Of a stretch of DNA of 64,000 nt, positions 50,709-59,809 are shown in pieces (positions within the stretch are counted from its first letter, which is position 1; every line of letters starts with the position of its first letter). Origin of the DNA: Cohnella phaseoli (GTDB lineage Bacteria; Bacillota; Bacilli; Paenibacillales; Paenibacillaceae); contig NZ_QRDZ01000001.1 of the NCBI RefSeq assembly GCF_003386235.1, positions 310,001-374,000 on the forward strand. The letters are read 5' to 3'. Both the position numbers and the translations under genes were made by a program. Below the pieces are notes generated by a model, which made no database searches, was not told the DNA's origin, and saw only the letters and a program-made list of their open reading frames with translations.

Positions 50709-51365
50709 ATGCAACTGCAAAAAGGACAGAAACTGCTGTTTATCGGAGATTCGATTACGGATTGCGAACGGGCCAGACCCGATGGGGAAGGGCTGTTCGG
50801 GGCGCTGGGCAAAGGTTATGTGTCCTTGGTCGACGCGTTCCTGCAGGCGGTATACCCGGAGCTTGGCATTCGCGTCGTCAATATGGGCTGCAGCGGGAAC
50901 AACGTCGTCCATCTGGAGGAAAGATGGCAGGAGGACGTGCTGGATCGGAAGCCGGACTGGCTGTCGATCATGATCGGCACGAACGACGTTTGGCGGCAGT
51001 ACGACATGCCGTTCATCAAGGAAAGCCACGTCTACCCGGATCGTTACGAAGCGACGCTGCGCGCTTTGGTAGAGCGGACGAAGCCGCACGTAAGCCAGCT
51101 TGTGCTGATGACGCCGTTTTATCTGGAGAGCAACAAGCAGGATGCGATGCGCAGCTCGATGGATCAGTACGGCGCGATCGTAAAGCAAGTGGCGGAGGAG
51201 ACGGGCGCTCTGTTCGTTGACACGCAGCTTGCGTTCGACGCTGTACTGAAGGAGCTGTATGCGGCGACCCTGGCTTGGGATCGCGTTCATCCGACGCAAG
51301 CCGGTCATGTCGTGCTCGCCAGAGCGTTCCTGAACGCTGTTGGTTTTGATTGGAATAAGGGGTAA
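50709..51365 (+). CDS. SGNH/GDSL-type hydrolase
   Basis: 218 residues, no signal peptide. Block I LLFIGDSITDCERARP with the Ser nucleophile, block II Gly in VNMGCSGNNVVHL, block III IGTNDVW, block V Asp and His in DRVHPTQAGHVVLA. These are the four residues of SGNH esterases. Relatives act as rhamnogalacturonan or xylan acetyl esterases, which would fit the window, but the substrate is unproven. The foldback element begins ten bases after its stop. Confidence 0.9.
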   Translation: MQLQKGQKLLFIGDSITDCERARPDGEGLFGALGKGYVSLVDAFLQAVYPELGIRVVNMGCSGNNVVHLEERWQEDVLDRKPDWLSIMIGTNDVWRQYDMPFIKESHVYPDRYEATLRALVERTKPHVSQLVLMTPFYLESNKQDAMRSSMDQYGAIVKQVAEETGALFVDTQLAFDAVLKELYAATLAWDRVHPTQAGHVVLARAFLNAVGFDWNKG

Positions 51366-51374
51366 GAACATAAG

Positions 51375-51599
51375 TAATGGGCTGTCTTATAAGCAGAACT
51401 GCTTGAGATGGATCGATAGACAAAGTAAGGGGGATGTACCTTCTGTAGACTGCCTCATACGCTCCTGAAATCACCTTACCACGGGTTAGCCTATTCAGGT
51501 TTCAGGAGCGTATAGCATCGGAAGGAGGTACATCCCCCTTGCATCTTGTTCATCGATTATCTTTCACAGCAGTTTGAAGCGCTTATGGGACAGCCCATT
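51375..51599. mobile_element. MITE-like foldback element with candidate 4-bp target duplication
   Basis: A 225-bp imperfect palindrome. Ends are AATGGGCTGTC (51376-51386) and GACAGCCCATT (51589-51599). Perfect internal arms include AAGGGGGATGTACC (51427-51440) with GGTACATCCCCCTT (51527-51540), and ATACGCTCCTGAAA (51457-51470) with TTTCAGGAGCGTAT (51500-51513) around a 29-base loop. TAAG flanks it on both sides (51371-51374 and 51600-51603). No transposase is encoded. GGGCTGTC-type ends occur in several Firmicute IS families, so it may be mobilised by a full-length relative. Confidence 0.78.
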
Positions 51600-51605
51600 T
51601 AAGGT

Positions 51606-51914
51606 TTATTCCTGATTCAGCCCGAATCGCTCCAGGTGAAGGAAGAGCTTTTCTTTAATCAGAATTTCCTTCTGCTTCGCGCCCAGCAAGTCGAAATGCG
51701 GGAACATCGACCGGGCGTGGATATACTTCGGGTTTAAGCCGTTGTCGCGGCACCACTTGGCCAGCCGCTCGTAATCGGCGTTGCCGACTTTAGTGACGGT
51801 ACGAAATTGCGGAAACCTCGGATCGTACCAATAATGCGTTAGGAACGCGGTTTCCCCGCGGGAGACGGCGGCCTTCCACGCGTTCAATTCCGCCCTGTCG
51901 ATGCCGAAAGCCAC
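51606..51914 (-). CDS. YneQ-like small conserved protein
   Basis: 102 residues, GTG start. FLTHYWYDPRFPQFRTVTKV and FPHFDLLGAKQKEILIKEKL are conserved blocks resembling small bacillus proteins of the YneQ type. There is no signal peptide or membrane segment. The stop codon lies seven bases from the end of the foldback element. AGGAG precedes the start. Function unknown. Confidence 0.75.
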   Translation of the reverse strand: MAFGIDRAELNAWKAAVSRGETAFLTHYWYDPRFPQFRTVTKVGNADYERLAKWCRDNGLNPKYIHARSMFPHFDLLGAKQKEILIKEKLFLHLERFGLNQE

Positions 51915-51971
51915 TTCACTTCATCTCCTGTCCGTGTTAGATTAGTTTAATCATACTTTATCAAGCTGCCA

Positions 51972-52943
51972 ATGGGAATTGGCGGTTTGGCAGCATGGAA
52001 AGGCAGACTCGGCACAGTGGACATTTTATTGCACATTTTATGGAACAATGTACTTCCTTTGTCGCTTGTTATCGGTTTGGGGATTGTGCTGCACCGCATT
52101 TTTTCGCTTGATATCAGGACGCTGTCCAAATTGAACTTTTACTTGTTCTCGCCGGCGATCATGTTCGAGCTGCTATACGGAACGGCCATCTCCATGCAAA
52201 TGTTCGGACAGGTGCTGCTCTTCTTCGTGTTGTTCATGCTGCTGCAATACGCGGTGCTAGAGGTCGTCGTGAGAGTTCGCAAGTACAAGGGCGGCATGCG
52301 CGCAGCGATGAGAAACAGCGTGCTGTTCTACAACAGCGCCAATTACGGCATTCCGATCAATCAGCTTGCGTTTGCGGGCAATACGTACACGCTGTCGGTG
52401 CAGATTATCATCATGATGATGCAGTCGCTCATTCCGAACACGTACGGCATCTACAGCGTTAATGCGCACAAAGCGGATTGGCGCGCCATTCGCAAAGTGA
52501 TTTTGTCGATGCCGGTCATCTACGTCATTCCGTTGGCGTTGCTGCTGAGAGGCTTGCAAGTTCCGCTTCCCGGATTTGTAGACATCTCGGTCGGTTACTT
52601 GTCGGATGCTTTCATCGGCATGGCGCTATTTACTTTGGGGGTTCAACTCGGCGATATGAAGGGTTTTCTGACCCGCAAGCTGGCGGCGGACGTCGGCATC
52701 GCCACAGGGCTGCGCCTGATCGCCGGACCGCTGTTGGCCTGGGGAGTCGTCGTAATACTGGGCATCGACGAGCTGATGGGCGCCGCGCTGATCGTCTCTT
52801 CGGCTGTCCCGACATCGCTGTCCAGCGTGCTGCTGGCCGTCGAGTTCGACAACGAGAAGGACTTTGCCTCGCAGAGCGTGCTCGTGTCCACGGCGCTCAG
52901 CATCGTTACGGTGACGGCGGTTATCTATTTGCTGCGGATATGA
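51972..52943 (+). CDS. AEC family transporter (auxin efflux carrier type)
   Basis: 323 residues, about ten membrane helices in two similar halves. Each half has a broken helix typical of the family, for example NSVLFYNSANYGIPINQLAF near residue 115 and SSAVPTSLSSVLLAVEFDNE near residue 275. Bacterial AEC proteins move organic acids such as malate. The start is uncertain: ATG 51972, ATG 51993 and GTG 52017 are in frame with no clear ribosome site, and the conserved region begins at about 52017. Confidence 0.87.
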   Translation: MGIGGLAAWKGRLGTVDILLHILWNNVLPLSLVIGLGIVLHRIFSLDIRTLSKLNFYLFSPAIMFELLYGTAISMQMFGQVLLFFVLFMLLQYAVLEVVVRVRKYKGGMRAAMRNSVLFYNSANYGIPINQLAFAGNTYTLSVQIIIMMMQSLIPNTYGIYSVNAHKADWRAIRKVILSMPVIYVIPLALLLRGLQVPLPGFVDISVGYLSDAFIGMALFTLGVQLGDMKGFLTRKLAADVGIATGLRLIAGPLLAWGVVVILGIDELMGAALIVSSAVPTSLSSVLLAVEFDNEKDFASQSVLVSTALSIVTVTAVIYLLRI

Positions 52944-52993
52944 GATGTGCGGTTGCAATCCTTGTTGTGCCATATTTTGCTGATTATCTACTG

Positions 52994-53018
52994 GAGCGGC
53001 GCATGCCGCTCTTTTTTT
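52994..53018 (+). terminator. Terminator after the AEC transporter gene
   Basis: GAGCGGC (52994-53000), loop GCAT, GCCGCTC (53005-53011), then seven T. Confidence 0.92.
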
Positions 53019-53151
53019 GTCGTTTGCATGCCAAACAACCTGTCTGAACCCGGCAAAGCGATCCCATTCGAAATGCAATGGGCTTCACTTCATTCGTCTA
53101 TCTAGTAGACTCAGAGTTAAATCAGAAACCAATTTCAAGCCTAGGAGTGAA

Positions 53152-53182
53152 GTTCATTCACAGTCAACATGTTACAATGAAC
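53152..53182 (+). promoter_or_regulatory. Possible operator and -10 upstream of the uronate operon
   Basis: Inverted arms GTTCATT (53152-53158) and AATGAAC (53176-53182) enclose TACAAT (53173-53178), a likely -10 hexamer. No good -35 is visible, which fits an activator such as the AraC protein encoded in the operon. Confidence 0.4.
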
Positions 53183-53220
53183 CAAGAAGGCGATTATAAT
53201 CGGAATGGAGCGAATCTCTG

Positions 53221-54360
53221 TTGAGCACAGTGAGAATCGGTATAGTCGGTCTAGGGAACATGGGCAAGGGCCATGCGCAATATTTGATTGAAGGTCAAGT
53301 TAAAGGGGCGGTTCTAGCGGCGGTTAGCGATGTGCGCCCGGAAAGTCTGGAGCTGGCCAAGCAAACGTGGGGAGATCAGCTTCTAACGTATGCAAGCGCT
53401 TCAGAGATGTTCCGATCGGGAGAGATTGACGGCGTGCTGATCTGTACGCCGCATTACGACCACCCGAAAATGACAATCGAAGCGCTGGAGGCGGGACTGC
53501 ACGTACTGGTGGAAAAGCCGGCAGGCGTCTACACGAAACAGGTACGGGAGATGAACGAGGTCGCGGCGAAGAGCGGCAAGGTGTTCGGCATTATGTACAA
53601 TCAGCGCACCAATCCGCTGTATGCGAAGCTGAAGGAACTGATTTCGTCGGGTGAGTTGGGAGAGGTGCGCCGCACGAACTGGATTATTACGAACTGGTAT
53701 CGTCCGCAAGCGTATTACAATTCCGGAGGCTGGCGAGCGACTTGGGCCGGCGAAGGCGGCGGCGTGCTGATCAACCAGGACCCGCACCAGCTCGACCTGT
53801 GGCAGTGGACGACCGGACTGATGCCGAAGCGCATTCGCGCGTTCTGCGGCTTCGGCAAGCATCGGAGCATCGAGGTGGAGAACGACGTGACGGCTTACGT
53901 CGAGTACGAAAACGGAGCGACAGGCGTATTCGTCACTTCGACGTACGAATGCCCGGGCACGAACCGCTTCGAGATTTCCGGCGATCGCGGCAAAATCGTC
54001 ATCGAGAACGACCGGATGACGTTCTGGCGTCTCAGACAGCTCGAATCCGAGTTTAATCGGACGAATACGGAATCGTTCGCGCAGCCGGAATGCTGGCAGT
54101 TCGACATTCCGATCACGCCGGGAGGAGCGCAGCATAAGGAGATTACTCAGGATTGGACAAATGCGATTTTGCACGGCAAGCCGTTGCTCGCTCCGGGCGA
54201 AGAAGGCATTAAAGGGCTCACGATCTCGAATGCGATGCTGCTGTCTACATGGATCGATGACTGGGTGGAGCTGCCTATTAACGAGGATCTGTTTTACGAG
54301 AAGCTGCAGGAGCGGATCGCGTTATCGACGGTCTCCTCCGGACAAGGAGAATCGCGATGA
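53221..54360 (+). CDS. Gfo/Idh/MocA family oxidoreductase
   Basis: 379 residues from a TTG start preceded by GGAG at 53207-53210. Rossmann dinucleotide site IGIVGLGNMGKGHAQYL, then the catalytic-type VEKPAGVYTKQVREMN and GGGVLINQDPHQLDLWQWTT with the conserved Asp and His. Such enzymes oxidise or epimerise sugars and inositols with NAD(P). First gene of the uronate-type operon; overlaps the next gene by ATGA. The substrate is not determined. Confidence 0.9.
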   Translation: MSTVRIGIVGLGNMGKGHAQYLIEGQVKGAVLAAVSDVRPESLELAKQTWGDQLLTYASASEMFRSGEIDGVLICTPHYDHPKMTIEALEAGLHVLVEKPAGVYTKQVREMNEVAAKSGKVFGIMYNQRTNPLYAKLKELISSGELGEVRRTNWIITNWYRPQAYYNSGGWRATWAGEGGGVLINQDPHQLDLWQWTTGLMPKRIRAFCGFGKHRSIEVENDVTAYVEYENGATGVFVTSTYECPGTNRFEISGDRGKIVIENDRMTFWRLRQLESEFNRTNTESFAQPECWQFDIPITPGGAQHKEITQDWTNAILHGKPLLAPGEEGIKGLTISNAMLLSTWIDDWVELPINEDLFYEKLQERIALSTVSSGQGESR

Positions 54361-55430
54361 GCAACGCTAACGGAATGAATTATGCGCCGCAAGGCAAACC
54401 GCGGCCAGTCGTCACCGATGGTGAGTTCGTCTTCGCGGCGATGGCGCTGAACCACGGCCACATCTACGGGATGTGCAACGGTCTGATCGAGGCGGGGGCG
54501 ACGCTCAAATGGGTATACGATCCCGATCCGGACAAGGTCCGCCAATTCGTGGAGACCTACCCGCAAGCGAAGGTCGCCGACTCCGAGCAGCAGATTTTGC
54601 AGGACCCGGAGGTGGCGCTGATTGCGGCCGCGGCCATCGCGTGCGACAGGGGACCGCTCGGCGTGAAAGCGATGGAGCACGGCAAAGATTATTTTACCGA
54701 CAAAACGCCGTTCACGACGCTGGAGCAATTGGAGCTCGCGAAGCGGACGGCGACGAAGACGGGGCGGAAATATGCGGTGTACTACAGCGAACGGCTGCAC
54801 GTGGAAAGCGCGGTGTTCGCGGGACAACTAATTGCGGACGGAGCGATCGGAAGGGTCGTGCAGGTGCTCGGGCTCGGACCGCACCGGCTGAACGCCGCCC
54901 AGAGGCCGGCATGGTTTTTTGAAAAAGCCAAGTACGGCGGTATTTTGTGCGATATCGGCAGCCATCAGATCGAGCAGTTTCTGCATTTTGCCGGCTGCAC
55001 GAACGCCGAAGTGCTGCACAGCAAGGTGGCGAACTACAACTGCAAGGCGTACCCCGAGCTTGAGGATTACGGAGATGCGACGCTCGTCGGGGATAACGGG
55101 GCGACGAACTATTTTCGCGTAGACTGGCTCACGCCTGACGGGTTGTCGACCTGGGGAGACGGCCGTACGGTTATTCTCGGTACAAACGGGTATATCGAGC
55201 TGCGCAAATATGTCGATATCGCCCGCAGCAGCCAAGGGGATCATCTGTACCTGGTCAACGGCGAAGGCGAGGCGCACATGGAGCTGGCGGGAAAAGTCGG
55301 CTTTCCGTTTTTCGGAGAGCTCATTCTGGACTGCATCAACCGGACGGAAAAAGCGATGACGCAGGCCCACGCCTTCAAAGCGGCTGAGCTGTGTCTGCTA
55401 GCCCAGGCGAAAGCGGTTAAAATTGAGTAG
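54357..55430 (+). CDS. Gfo/Idh/MocA family oxidoreductase, second copy
   Basis: 357 residues. The dinucleotide-binding start is less canonical (FAAMALNHGHIYGMCNGLIE with a Gly-poor loop). DKTPFTTLEQLELAKR replaces the usual EKP motif, and GGILCDIGSHQIEQFLHFAG carries the conserved Asp and His. It overlaps the first oxidoreductase by ATGA, so the two are translationally coupled and may act in sequence or as a heteromer. The substrate is unknown; the context suggests a sugar acid. Confidence 0.88.
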   Translation: MSNANGMNYAPQGKPRPVVTDGEFVFAAMALNHGHIYGMCNGLIEAGATLKWVYDPDPDKVRQFVETYPQAKVADSEQQILQDPEVALIAAAAIACDRGPLGVKAMEHGKDYFTDKTPFTTLEQLELAKRTATKTGRKYAVYYSERLHVESAVFAGQLIADGAIGRVVQVLGLGPHRLNAAQRPAWFFEKAKYGGILCDIGSHQIEQFLHFAGCTNAEVLHSKVANYNCKAYPELEDYGDATLVGDNGATNYFRVDWLTPDGLSTWGDGRTVILGTNGYIELRKYVDIARSSQGDHLYLVNGEGEAHMELAGKVGFPFFGELILDCINRTEKAMTQAHAFKAAELCLLAQAKAVKIE

Positions 55431-55452
55431 TCAGCGATAGGAGGACGTACGA

Positions 55453-56328
55453 ATGATGAAGCTTTCTGTATTCACGGTGGCGACGCCGGAGCTTGGTCCG
55501 GAGGAACTTGCCGCGGCGGCCAAAGAAGCGGGACTGCACGGCGTGGAGTGGCGATATACGGAAGTGCCGGAGGAGGTGCGGGAGCAAGCGCCGTCCTTCT
55601 GGGGAAATAACCGCTGCACGATCTCTCCCTCGAAAGGCTTGGCCGAGGTCGATAGATTCAAGCAGGCGGCGCTGTCGCACGGTCTTGAGGTAGTGAGCGT
55701 CACGCCGTATTTGCGCGCGGGCGATTTGCAGGCGACAGAGCGCGTATTGGAGGCGGCGCGCCACGCCGGAGCTTCGATGATCCGGCTGGGCGTTGCCGGA
55801 TACGACCGCAGCAGGCCGCTCGACGAGCTGCTGGAGGAAGGGCGGGCCTACTTGCAAGAGGCGCAGCAATTATGCCGCAAGTATGGCGTAAAGGGAGTCG
55901 TGGAAATTCATCACGGCACGATTGCGGCTTCGGCTTCGGGAGCAAGGCGGCTGGTCGAAGGGCTGGATCCGCAGTGGGTCGGGGTGCTGCTGGATCCGGG
56001 TAATATGATTCACGAGGGCGTTGAGAATTATCGCATGGCTGTAGAGCTGCTCGGCCCTTATCTGGCGCACGTACATGTCAAGAACGCCGGCTGGCGCCGC
56101 ATCGAAACGAACGAAGCGGGAGAAGCGGTCTGGAAATGCGAGTGGGTCGGCTTGAAGGAAGGGGCCGTACCGTGGCGCCAAGTGCTGTCCGATCTGCTGG
56201 CGGCCGGTTATGACGGCTATTTGGGCGTCGAGGATTTCAGCGGACAGTTCGCCGAATCTCCGGCCATGCTCCGCCACTTCTCCGAATACATCGGAGGGCT
56301 GCTGCGGGAGCTGAGCCCGAATGTTTGA
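55453..56328 (+). CDS. Sugar phosphate isomerase/epimerase (TIM barrel, AP2EC type)
   Basis: 291 residues. Xylose-isomerase-like TIM barrel: FTVATPELGPEELAAAAKEA at the start, GVVEIHHGTIAASASGARRL with metal-binding Glu, VGVLLDPGNMIHEGVENYRM with Asp, HVHVKNAGWRRI with His, and YLGVEDFSGQFAESP with Glu. The combination supports a metal-dependent epimerase or isomerase. It sits between the dehydrogenases and the AraC regulator and could supply the isomerisation step otherwise missing from this uronate-like pathway (inference). Confidence 0.87.
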   Translation: MMKLSVFTVATPELGPEELAAAAKEAGLHGVEWRYTEVPEEVREQAPSFWGNNRCTISPSKGLAEVDRFKQAALSHGLEVVSVTPYLRAGDLQATERVLEAARHAGASMIRLGVAGYDRSRPLDELLEEGRAYLQEAQQLCRKYGVKGVVEIHHGTIAASASGARRLVEGLDPQWVGVLLDPGNMIHEGVENYRMAVELLGPYLAHVHVKNAGWRRIETNEAGEAVWKCEWVGLKEGAVPWRQVLSDLLAAGYDGYLGVEDFSGQFAESPAMLRHFSEYIGGLLRELSPNV

Positions 56329-57184
56329 TTTTTCTTACCGTTCGACAGGAGCGTTCGATCCGGTATTTCATTCGCATCCCTTTTACGAGGTGTATTACTT
56401 TCACGAAGGCAGATGCAATTACCTGATCGGAGACCGCATCTACAATCTGGCTCCCGGGGATCTCATTCTCATGTACGGAATGACGCTCCACTGTCCGAAA
56501 ATCGATTCGTCCGTGCCTTACATTCGTTCTATCGTGCATTTCGACCCGGCGATCCTCCGGTTTTATACGGAGCTGCCACAGGCGGTCCCGATCCTGCAGC
56601 CGTTCGAGCAGTTCAAGAATTATCGGCTGTGCTTGCGGGGGACGGACAAGGAGGAGGCGGAGCGGATTCTGCTGCTCATGCGCGACCATCAAGCCCGGGG
56701 AGACCAGGTAGGCTCCAGCCGTCTGCTGCTGGCTTTCATCGATCTGCTGCACTTCGTCTATGATCGCTGCCAGACGCAGCTGAACGAGAAGAGAGAGCTG
56801 CCTTCCGACAAGGAGAAGACGGTGCAGGATATCGTAGCGTTGCTGGAGCGAAAGTATACGGACGACGAACTGGACATGGAGAGCCTGCAGCGGGAGCTTC
56901 ATCTGAGCAAATCTTATTTGGCGAAAATATTCAAGGAAGTGACCGGAGCGACGATCTTCGAGTACGTGTACCGCAAGCGGATCAACGAAGCGAAAATTTT
57001 GTTTCTGCTGCAGCCGGAGCTGGCTGTGACGGAGGTCGGTTTTCGCCTCGGCTTTAAACATCTCGCGCACTTCAGCAGACTGTTTAAGCAGCAGGTCGGC
57101 GTGACGCCGGAGCGGTACAAGAGACAGCTTAAGGACGATCGTTCCGGGCTTCCGGCGACGGGGGTGCAGCATGAATCTGTTTGA
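56321..57184 (+). CDS. AraC family transcriptional regulator
   Basis: 287 residues. N-terminal cupin sensor (FHSHPFYEVYYFHEGRCNYL with metal-like His residues), then two helix-turn-helix motifs at the C-terminus (SLQRELHLSKSYLAKIFKEV and VTEVGFRLGFKHLAHFSRLF). It overlaps the upstream gene by eight bases and the downstream one by fourteen, so it is made with the operon and probably controls it in response to a sugar acid or derivative. Confidence 0.92.
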   Translation: MFDFSYRSTGAFDPVFHSHPFYEVYYFHEGRCNYLIGDRIYNLAPGDLILMYGMTLHCPKIDSSVPYIRSIVHFDPAILRFYTELPQAVPILQPFEQFKNYRLCLRGTDKEEAERILLLMRDHQARGDQVGSSRLLLAFIDLLHFVYDRCQTQLNEKRELPSDKEKTVQDIVALLERKYTDDELDMESLQRELHLSKSYLAKIFKEVTGATIFEYVYRKRINEAKILFLLQPELAVTEVGFRLGFKHLAHFSRLFKQQVGVTPERYKRQLKDDRSGLPATGVQHESV

Positions 57185-57938
57185 TTTAAAAGGCAAAACG
57201 GCGGTAGTCATCGGCGGCTCTTCCACTCTTGGAGGCGTGATGTCCGAAGCGCTGGCGGCATACGGCGCCAAGGTGGCGCTAACGGGGCGCAAGGCGGATA
57301 ACGCGGAGCCAATTCGCGAGCGTATCGCGGCGGCCGGCGGTCAGGCGCGCTGCTACGGGGTCGAAGCGACCTCCCGCAGCGATCTGGAGAAGCTGCTTGC
57401 CGAGGTGGAGGCGTGGACCGGAGGAGCGGATATTTTGCTGAACTGCCCCGGCGTGAACAGCGCAACGCCGTTCTTCGACATTACGGAAGAGGAATGGGAC
57501 CGCATAATCGACGTGAATGCCAAGAGCGTGATGATCGCCTGCCAGGTGTTCGGCAAGCATATGGTCGAACGGGGCCAAGGGGGCAGCATCATTAATTTGT
57601 CATCGGCTTCGTCCGTTACGCCGCTGTCACGGGTGTTCTCGTATTCGGCCTCCAAGGCTGCCGTCAACAATATGACGCAGTTTCTGGCGCGTGAATTCGC
57701 TCCTGCCGGCGTGCGAGTGAATGCGATCGTACCGGGCTTCTTCCCGGCCGTGCAGAATCGGGCGATTTTGTCGGAGGAAAGGATCGCTTCGATTATGGGA
57801 CATACGCCGATGAAGCGCTTTGGCGAGCCGGCGGAGCTGCAGGGGGCTGTTGTGTATTTGGCGTCGGAGCGCGCGTCCGGCTTTGTGACCGGCTCGCTGC
57901 TGCGCGTTGACGGCGGTTTTGGTGCGATGACGATCTAA
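57171..57938 (+). CDS. SDR oxidoreductase, likely D-mannonate oxidoreductase (UxuB type)
   Basis: 255 residues. Short-chain dehydrogenase: cofactor site [23 protein letters not shown] (NAG-like), catalytic Ser in [10 protein letters not shown], Tyr and Lys in YSASKAAV, and a C-terminal [13 protein letters not shown]. Bacilli use an SDR to reduce fructuronate to mannonate, and the next gene is mannonate dehydratase, so this is the likely role. The start overlaps the AraC gene. Other sugar-acid substrates are possible. Confidence 0.85.
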   Translation: MNLFDLKGKTAVVIGGSSTLGGVMSEALAAYGAKVALTGRKADNAEPIRERIAAAGGQARCYGVEATSRSDLEKLLAEVEAWTGGADILLNCPGVNSATPFFDITEEEWDRIIDVNAKSVMIACQVFGKHMVERGQGGSIINLSSASSVTPLSRVFSYSASKAAVNNMTQFLAREFAPAGVRVNAIVPGFFPAVQNRAILSEERIASIMGHTPMKRFGEPAELQGAVVYLASERASGFVTGSLLRVDGGFGAMTI

Positions 57939-57969
57939 CGTAGATGAGAATGGAGAGGAGAATCGTAAG

Positions 57970-59028
57970 ATGCAAATGACATTTCGCTGGTATGGCGACG
58001 ACGATCCGGTGAAGTTGTGGCAAATTCGGCAGATTCCCGGTGTGACCGGAATTGTAAGCGCGGTCTACGACATTCCGGTAGGCGAAGAATGGCCGCTGGA
58101 ACTTATTTTGGAGCTGAAAAGAAAGATCGAAGCGGCGGGCCTGCAGCTGAGCGTTATCGAAAGCGTGCCCGTGCATGAGCATATCAAGCTGGGACTGCCC
58201 GGCAGGGACCGGCTGATCGAGAACTACAGACGCACATTGCGCAATCTCGGACAAGCCGGCATCGGTATCGTTTGCTACAACTTCATGCCGGTGTTCGATT
58301 GGACGCGTTCGCAGCTCGACTACGAGCTTGAGGACGGCTCCACCGCCCTCATATACGAGGAAGAAGTCGTGCGGCGAATGAATCCTCTAACCGGCGAGCT
58401 GCAGCTTCCCGGCTGGGATAGCAGCTATCGCAAGGAGGATCTGCAGCTCCTGTTCGAGCAATATGCCTCGGTGGACGAGGAGAAGCTATGGGACAACCTT
58501 TCGTATTTCGTTAAGGCGATAATGCCTGCTGCCGAAGAAGCCGGAGTCCGCATGGCGATTCATCCGGACGATCCGCCATGGCCGATCTTCGGTTTGCCGC
58601 GTATCATTACGGACGAAGCGGCATTGGACAGATTTTTGCGGCTGTACGACAGCCCCGTCAACGGGCTCTGCCTGTGCAGCGGTTCGCTTGGGGCGAATCC
58701 GGCGAACGATTTTCCGGATATGGTACGGCGGTTCGGTCGGGAAAGCCGCGTTAACTTCGTTCATGCGCGCAATGTCAAGATTACGGGGGAGCGTTCGTTC
58801 GAGGAGTCGGCGCATTTGTCCTCGGCCGGATCGCTTGACATGGCGGAAATTATTCGCGCACTGCGGGATATCGACTACGCCGGGCCGATTCGTCCCGATC
58901 ACGGCCGGATGATCTGGGGAGAGACGGGCAAACCGGGTTACGGTCTGTACGATCGGGCGCTTGGAGCGGTGTACTTGAACGGAATGTGGGAAGCGATCGG
59001 CAAGGAACGGGCGGCTGGACAGCAATAA
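57970..59028 (+). CDS. uxuA: Mannonate dehydratase
   Basis: 352 residues, normal UxuA size. [20 protein letters not shown] and [20 protein letters not shown] are signatures of the family; [20 protein letters not shown] and [20 protein letters not shown] contain metal- and substrate-binding residues, with FVHARNVKI near the end. It converts D-mannonate to 2-keto-3-deoxygluconate. Thirty-one bases after the SDR gene, upstream of KDPG aldolase. Confidence 0.95.
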   Translation: MQMTFRWYGDDDPVKLWQIRQIPGVTGIVSAVYDIPVGEEWPLELILELKRKIEAAGLQLSVIESVPVHEHIKLGLPGRDRLIENYRRTLRNLGQAGIGIVCYNFMPVFDWTRSQLDYELEDGSTALIYEEEVVRRMNPLTGELQLPGWDSSYRKEDLQLLFEQYASVDEEKLWDNLSYFVKAIMPAAEEAGVRMAIHPDDPPWPIFGLPRIITDEAALDRFLRLYDSPVNGLCLCSGSLGANPANDFPDMVRRFGRESRVNFVHARNVKITGERSFEESAHLSSAGSLDMAEIIRALRDIDYAGPIRPDHGRMIWGETGKPGYGLYDRALGAVYLNGMWEAIGKERAAGQQ

Positions 59029-59108
59029 AGAGCGGTTTCTTCGCGGCGGCGTCGGTGGTACAATAGGAAACGACAGTGACCACAACGACCGACAAAGGAG
59101 CTAGCCGA

Positions 59109-59753
59109 ATGCCTTCTGAACTGTTAGGGCAATTGACCAGAGAGAAAATCGTCGCGATCGCTCGCGGCTTTACGCTTGAAGAGACGCTGTCGGCGGCGGA
59201 GGCGCTCGCCGACGGCGGTGTTGTGTTTCTTGAAGCGACTTTGAATACCGACGGCGCGCTGAACATCATCTCCAAGCTTCGCGAGCGATTCGGAGACCGG
59301 ATGCGCATCGGCGCGGGAACGGTGCTCGACATCGGGCAGGCGAAGGAAGCGATCGCCGCGGGAGCGCAGTATTTGATCTCGCCCAATGTGGACGAGGAAG
59401 TGATCTATCATGGCGTCGAGCAGGGGCTGGACGTCTGGCCGGGCGCGATGACCCCGACGGAAATCGTCAACGCGTATAAGGCGGGCGCTTCCGCAATCAA
59501 GCTGTTTCCGATGGGCACGCTGGGCATCGGCTACTTGAAGGAGATTCGAGCTCCGCTTAATCACATTCCGTTTATTGCGACTGGCGGCGTCAATCTGCAA
59601 AACATTACCGAAGTGCTCGATGCCGGGGCCGTCGCCGTCGGCATGGGCGGCAAGCTGCTAGACCCGACTTTCGTGAGAGCGGGCAAGTTTGACGAGCTTC
59701 GCGATTTGGCGAAAGCTTACGTCGATCGGGCTCACGGAGCCAGCTTGGCCTAA
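59109..59753 (+). CDS. kdgA: 2-dehydro-3-deoxyphosphogluconate (KDPG) aldolase
   Basis: 214 residues from ATG 59109, with AAAGGAG (59094-59100) eight bases upstream. Class I aldolase: IAIARGFTLEETLSAAEALA-type start (here IVAIARGFTLEETLSAAEAL), IGAGTVLDIGQAKEAIAAGA, and the Schiff-base Lys in ASAIKLFPMGTLG. It splits KDPG to pyruvate and glyceraldehyde 3-phosphate. KDG kinase is not in the window. TACAAT at 59059-59064 may give it a separate promoter. Confidence 0.93.
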   Translation: MPSELLGQLTREKIVAIARGFTLEETLSAAEALADGGVVFLEATLNTDGALNIISKLRERFGDRMRIGAGTVLDIGQAKEAIAAGAQYLISPNVDEEVIYHGVEQGLDVWPGAMTPTEIVNAYKAGASAIKLFPMGTLGIGYLKEIRAPLNHIPFIATGGVNLQNITEVLDAGAVAVGMGGKLLDPTFVRAGKFDELRDLAKAYVDRAHGASLA

Positions 59754-59809
59754 GCCGGGTCTGCCATTTATGGCGATATCAAAGCGCCGGCGCGCAAGGG
59801 AGTGAGCGA

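Noticed and set aside
53391..53404. cre-like TGCAAGCGCTTCA
   Set aside because: It lies inside the first oxidoreductase coding sequence and misses key consensus positions.
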